DNA of 8,182 bases from Oscillospiraceae bacterium. GTDB lineage: Bacteria; Bacillota; Clostridia; Christensenellales; Aristaeellaceae. The notes under the pieces were generated by a model that searched no databases, was not told the origin of the DNA, and saw nothing but the letters and a program-made list of their open reading frames with translations. The DNA lies in NCBI GenBank assembly GCA_031266295.1, contig JAISBH010000301.1, positions 1-8,182 on the forward strand, written 5' to 3'. Numbering within the stretch: position 1 is the first letter of the stretch; each line of letters starts with the position of its first letter. Shown here piece by piece: positions 6,340-8,182 of this stretch. The position numbers were made by a program, and so were the translations under genes.

Positions 6340-7158
6340 TCATAGGTTTTCCCTCATCAAATCCTCAATGCAATCCTTCCTCGCGCTCACCCCCAACCAA
6401 CTTGGCAATGCGGCAAACGGATATACCTCCCAGTTGCGTTTTGATTTATCGTCCAAAGCGTAGTTCGACAAATCTTCGTCGTAGGGCTGCATATCGCGGT
6501 AGTCCGTCAGCGTGAACCGCGCGTTAAGTAGGGCTTGCATGAAGTCCTGTACTCGCCAATGGTATTCCGGAGGCTCGTTATCAAGGTGTGTCGACGTGTA
6601 CGGTTTTATGAATCTGACGAATTTGTCTTCCTCATACGTCCGTTCGTTGAATGGACGGTGGAATGGGTGCGTTTCAAAAAATATGTATGCGCCGCCTGGT
6701 TTCAGCACACGCCAAAACGCGCAGTACATCATCGCGAGATCGCTAATCCAAACGTGTGCGCCGTTCGAGGTGTACACGAGGTCAAACTCGCCGTCCGATA
6801 CTCCGTCAAGAGTCATACTGTCAGCTTGGCGGAACTCAATGTCGCGCCAGCCGTTGGCGTCCGCAATTTTCATGGCGTTAGTCAGTTGGTTCTCCGCAAT
6901 GTCGGTCGAAGTAACTTTTGCGCCAAGCAGATGAAATCCGAACACGGCAAGATTGTCGCCGCTGGACGGAACCAACACCCGCCTGCCGCGCAGCTTCGGC
7001 ATGGCGGCACCTAGCATTTCGCGCACATCACGCGGAAACGCCCGCATTGGCTCACGTTTAATAGTTTCCATATCGGCGGCAAAGTCGCCAACATACCACG
7101 ATTTGTAAAAATAGTCGTCAGACCATTCGTTCCAAGCTTTGCGTGCTGCTTCGTTCAC
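6340..7158 (-). CDS. Class I SAM-dependent methyltransferase
   Basis: This is a 272-residue protein with a Rossmann-type methyltransferase core. The SAM-binding motif I region reads VLVPSSGDNLAVFGFHLLGA in place of the common GxGxG loop; I recall this VPSSGDN form from a Firmicutes methyltransferase group. It is followed by the acidic residue of motif II in VTSTDIAENQL, then IEFRQADSM, FDLVYTSNGAHVWI and VLKPGGAYIFFETHPFHRPF. The substrate is not known; small molecule, lipid or protein are all open. The start is GTG 7158, because an in-frame TAA lies just upstream and GGGGAGGG (plus-strand 7168-7175) is 9 nt away. It may be transcribed from a TATACT box at 7344-7349 through a long leader, and may share a transcript with the following small gene. 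It opposes the genes on either side of the repeat-bracketed segment. Confidence 0.88.
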   Translation of the reverse strand: MNEAARKAWNEWSDDYFYKSWYVGDFAADMETIKREPMRAFPRDVREMLGAAMPKLRGRRVLVPSSGDNLAVFGFHLLGAKVTSTDIAENQLTNAMKIADANGWRDIEFRQADSMTLDGVSDGEFDLVYTSNGAHVWISDLAMMYCAFWRVLKPGGAYIFFETHPFHRPFNERTYEEDKFVRFIKPYTSTHLDNEPPEYHWRVQDFMQALLNARFTLTDYRDMQPYDEDLSNYALDDKSKRNWEVYPFAALPSWLGVSARKDCIEDLMRENL

Positions 7159-7355
7159 TAGTTGTTACCCTCCCCAATACAAATTTCCTGTTCCGCCACT
7201 TCCCAATAACCGCTTTTGCGAGATCGTGCCAGTCCGGTCTTTTCATGGACATCTTACATCTTATACTTAAACTTGCCTATAAGCAAGGATAAATCACTCT
7301 GCACCCGTACAACTATCACCTCCTATTGATTAATTACTTGTGCAGTATACACTAA
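7159..7355 (-). promoter_or_regulatory. Leader and promoter region of the methyltransferase gene
   Basis: On the - strand TATACT (plus-strand 7344-7349) is a good -10 box, but the hexamer 17 nt upstream of it is poor (CTGGTA). A start near 7337 would give a leader of about 180 nt. Inside it lie AGGAGGTGAT (7315-7324), a tiny reading frame, and a small hairpin CTTGC/GCAAG at 7272-7287. I see no other gene here on either strand. Confidence 0.35.
7277..7312 (-). CDS. Possible 11-residue leader peptide
   Basis: AGGAGGTGAT (plus-strand 7315-7324) is a full match to the anti-16S consensus. Six bases after AGGAGG a TTG opens an 11-codon frame, MYGCRVIYPCL, ending in TAG. A longer alternative from GTG at 7304 encodes 16 residues (MQSDLSLLIGKFKYKM) but is 14 nt from the AGGAGG, which is too far. 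Such a strong site with no large gene after it suggests a leader peptide controlling the methyltransferase about 120 bases downstream. It may also be a relic of a lost gene. Confidence 0.25.
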   Translation of the reverse strand: MYGCRVIYPCL

Positions 7356-7500
7356 CATTGGCGTCTTACCAGTATCTTAACTTTCAGACAAATAAGCGAC
7401 TACGAAACCGAAAACAACCGCCAAGTCACTATCTATGCCATTTTCGGAGGTAGCCAGGGTCGTTCGTTGTTTTCAACAAGATATTGGTCTCGGTGGACGA
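7356..7500 (+). pseudogene. Probable decayed 3' end of a second Fic gene
   Basis: No start codon is present. The frame beginning at 7356 reads TFRQISDYETENNRQ and then VTIYAIF. This resembles the C-terminal helices of Fic proteins, which often end in a (L)LxDYYExxN..xI..FIY pattern. It can be laid against WFNALLTDFYNSGDNAELMA of the intact Fic protein with a small gap. After a frame change, DIGLGG (7480-7497) aligns with GIDFGG at the very end of the intact Fic protein, and the stop TGA is replaced by CGA. Repeat copy B then follows as copy A follows the intact gene. The match is by eye and the coding similarity is weaker than the repeat similarity. I therefore regard this as likely but unproven. 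Confidence 0.4.
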
Positions 7501-7582
7501 TTCCATGGTTTGATAGTATAATCAGAAGCCGACGGTATGCAAAAACAGTCGGCTGCTCATGAGGTGGTCAATAATATATTCG
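7491..7582. repeat. Direct repeat copy B, ~92 bp
   Basis: This is the partner of copy A at 5424-5515. It lies directly upstream of the Nudix gene's ribosome-binding site. It contains a TATAAT box and a 7-bp hairpin, AGCCGAC (7527-7533) with GTCGGCT (7548-7554), whose left arm is not kept in copy A. Weaker similarity continues a further ~15 bases upstream into the Fic-like relic, matching the end of the intact Fic gene. Confidence 0.85.
7494..7522 (+). promoter_or_regulatory. Likely sigma-A-type promoter of the Nudix gene
   Basis: TGGACG (7494-7499) and TATAAT (7517-7522) are separated by 17 nt. The -10 box is perfect and the -35 box matches 4 of 6. Transcription would begin near 7529 and give a ~70-nt leader. 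The promoter lies within repeat copy B. The same place in copy A lacks the TATAAT, so the promoter is specific to this copy. Confidence 0.55.
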
Positions 7583-7598
7583 AGAAGGAGGAACTAGT

Positions 7599-8123
7599 TT
7601 GCAGCAGAGCGAAACATGGGATTTATACGATAAATTCCGCAATGTTACCGGAAAAACAATAGAACGTGGTGAGAACATACCGTATGGATTATATCATTTG
7701 GTGGTATTCGCGATTGTGTTCAACAGTACTGGCGAGCTGCTGATACAGCGGCGCGCCTCAGACGCTATCGGCTGGCCAGGGTTGTGGGACTTCACTGCCG
7801 GAGGTTCCGCCTGTGTTGGCGAAACCAGTCAGGAAGCGGCACAGCGCGAACTGTTCGAGGAAGTCGGCGTCTCGTGTGATCTCTCGGATGCGAGGCCGCA
7901 CTTCACGACATACGACCAATCGATGATCGTTGATTATTACATCATCAAACAGGATCTCGACCCATTCAAGCTCGCGCTGCAGGCTGAAGAGGTTCAAGCC
8001 GTACGCTGGGCGGGCAAGGAGGAGATCCTGCGCATGATCGACGATGGGACATTCGTCCCGCTAAAGAAGGGACTCGTTGAGTTTACCTTCGATATGAGGC
8101 TGGGGCATGGGGTAACCACTTAA
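7599..8123 (+). CDS. Nudix hydrolase
   Basis: This 174-residue protein hydrolyses, by family, a nucleoside diphosphate linked to another group. A complete Nudix box, Gx5Ex7REUxEExGU, runs from Gly69 to Val91 and includes REL and EEVGV with all metal-binding glutamates. The N-terminus WDLYDKFRNVTGKTIERGE and then GLYHLVVFAIVFNSTGELLI, LLIQRR and GLWDFTAGG resemble the isopentenyl-diphosphate isomerase/YfcD-like branch of Nudix proteins. The substrate cannot be named. The start is TTG 7599: AGGAGG (7586-7591) lies 7 nt upstream, and the residues that follow match the family N-terminus. It is transcribed from the repeat copy B side and ends 3 bases before the stop of the convergent partial gene. 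No terminator is apparent between them. Confidence 0.9.
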   Translation: MQQSETWDLYDKFRNVTGKTIERGENIPYGLYHLVVFAIVFNSTGELLIQRRASDAIGWPGLWDFTAGGSACVGETSQEAAQRELFEEVGVSCDLSDARPHFTTYDQSMIVDYYIIKQDLDPFKLALQAEEVQAVRWAGKEEILRMIDDGTFVPLKKGLVEFTFDMRLGHGVTT

Positions 8124-8126
8124 GCC

Positions 8127-8182
8127 TCACCCCAACTCCTGTTTCAGCAGCTCCTTCAGCCTCCCGGGATCGCCCTTACCCT
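8127..8182 (-). CDS. C-terminal end of an unidentified gene
   Basis: The - strand frame entering from the right edge reads GKGDPGRLKELLKQELG and stops at TGA (plus-strand 8127-8129). The amphipathic, charged helix is plausible protein-coding sequence, and the stop sits 3 bases from the stop of the Nudix gene, a normal convergent arrangement. Eighteen codons are too few to name it. The GK..P...(N/E)LL pattern recalls the tails of GatB- or YqeY-type proteins, but only loosely. Confidence 0.45.
   Translation of the reverse strand, partial: GKGDPGRLKELLKQELG

Noticed and set aside
7527..7554. Conserved structured RNA in the ~92-bp repeat
   Set aside because: The 7-bp hairpin of copy B is not preserved in copy A, where the left arm has changed without compensating changes in the right arm.
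5424..7582. Integron cassette or insertion sequence
   Set aside because: No transposase or integrase is encoded, the repeats show no attC-like core sites that I can see, and the direct repeats are too long for a target-site duplication.
7537..7662. Short + strand frame MQKQSAAHEVV... in repeat copy B, with a similar QKQSAAHEVV frame in copy A
   Set aside because: Two of the three differences in the shared block are synonymous, which is suggestive. However, copy A has no start codon, there is no ribosome-binding site, and the copy B frame runs into the Nudix gene out of frame.

Overview
The window is bacterial and best fits a Gram-positive, Clostridia-type (Bacillota) genome. The evidence is a split glycine decarboxylase (GcvPA plus GcvPB as separate proteins), the gene order gcvT-gcvH-gcvPA-gcvPB-lplA, strong AGGAGG ribosome-binding sites, and use of GTG and TTG starts. 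The taxonomic placement is inference, not proof. All similarities are judged from memory of protein families and by eye; no search was run.

Positions 1-5433 (+ strand) look like one transcription unit. It holds the 3' end of gcvT, then gcvH, gcvPA, gcvPB, a lipoate-protein ligase and a Fic-domain gene. The first four encode the T, H and two P components of the glycine cleavage system. The ligase can attach lipoate to GcvH. The P subunits, the ligase and the Fic gene are joined by short overlaps (8, 4 and 8 nt), so translation is probably coupled. The Fic protein lacks the catalytic histidine of the Fic motif (Gln instead). Dihydrolipoamide dehydrogenase is not in the window, and the start of the operon lies upstream.

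Positions 5434-7598 are an accessory stretch in a different style. Two genes on the - strand, a class I methyltransferase (7158 to 6340) and a small protein that may have an ADP-ribosyltransferase-like fold (6205 to 5618), are bracketed by two direct copies of a ~92-bp sequence (5424-5515 and 7491-7582). The first copy begins inside the end of the intact Fic gene. The second is preceded by a stretch that looks like a decayed Fic C-terminus. This suggests that a second Fic gene once stood here and that the - strand genes arrived beside it. The segment also holds a 22-bp near-perfect inverted repeat at its left edge, a hairpin enclosing the ribosome-binding site of the small gene, and a possible leader peptide upstream of the methyltransferase.

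Positions 7599-8123 (+) encode a Nudix hydrolase with a complete Nudix box, started by TTG and probably transcribed from a promoter inside the second repeat copy. The last 56 bases hold the C-terminal end of an unidentified - strand gene convergent with it.
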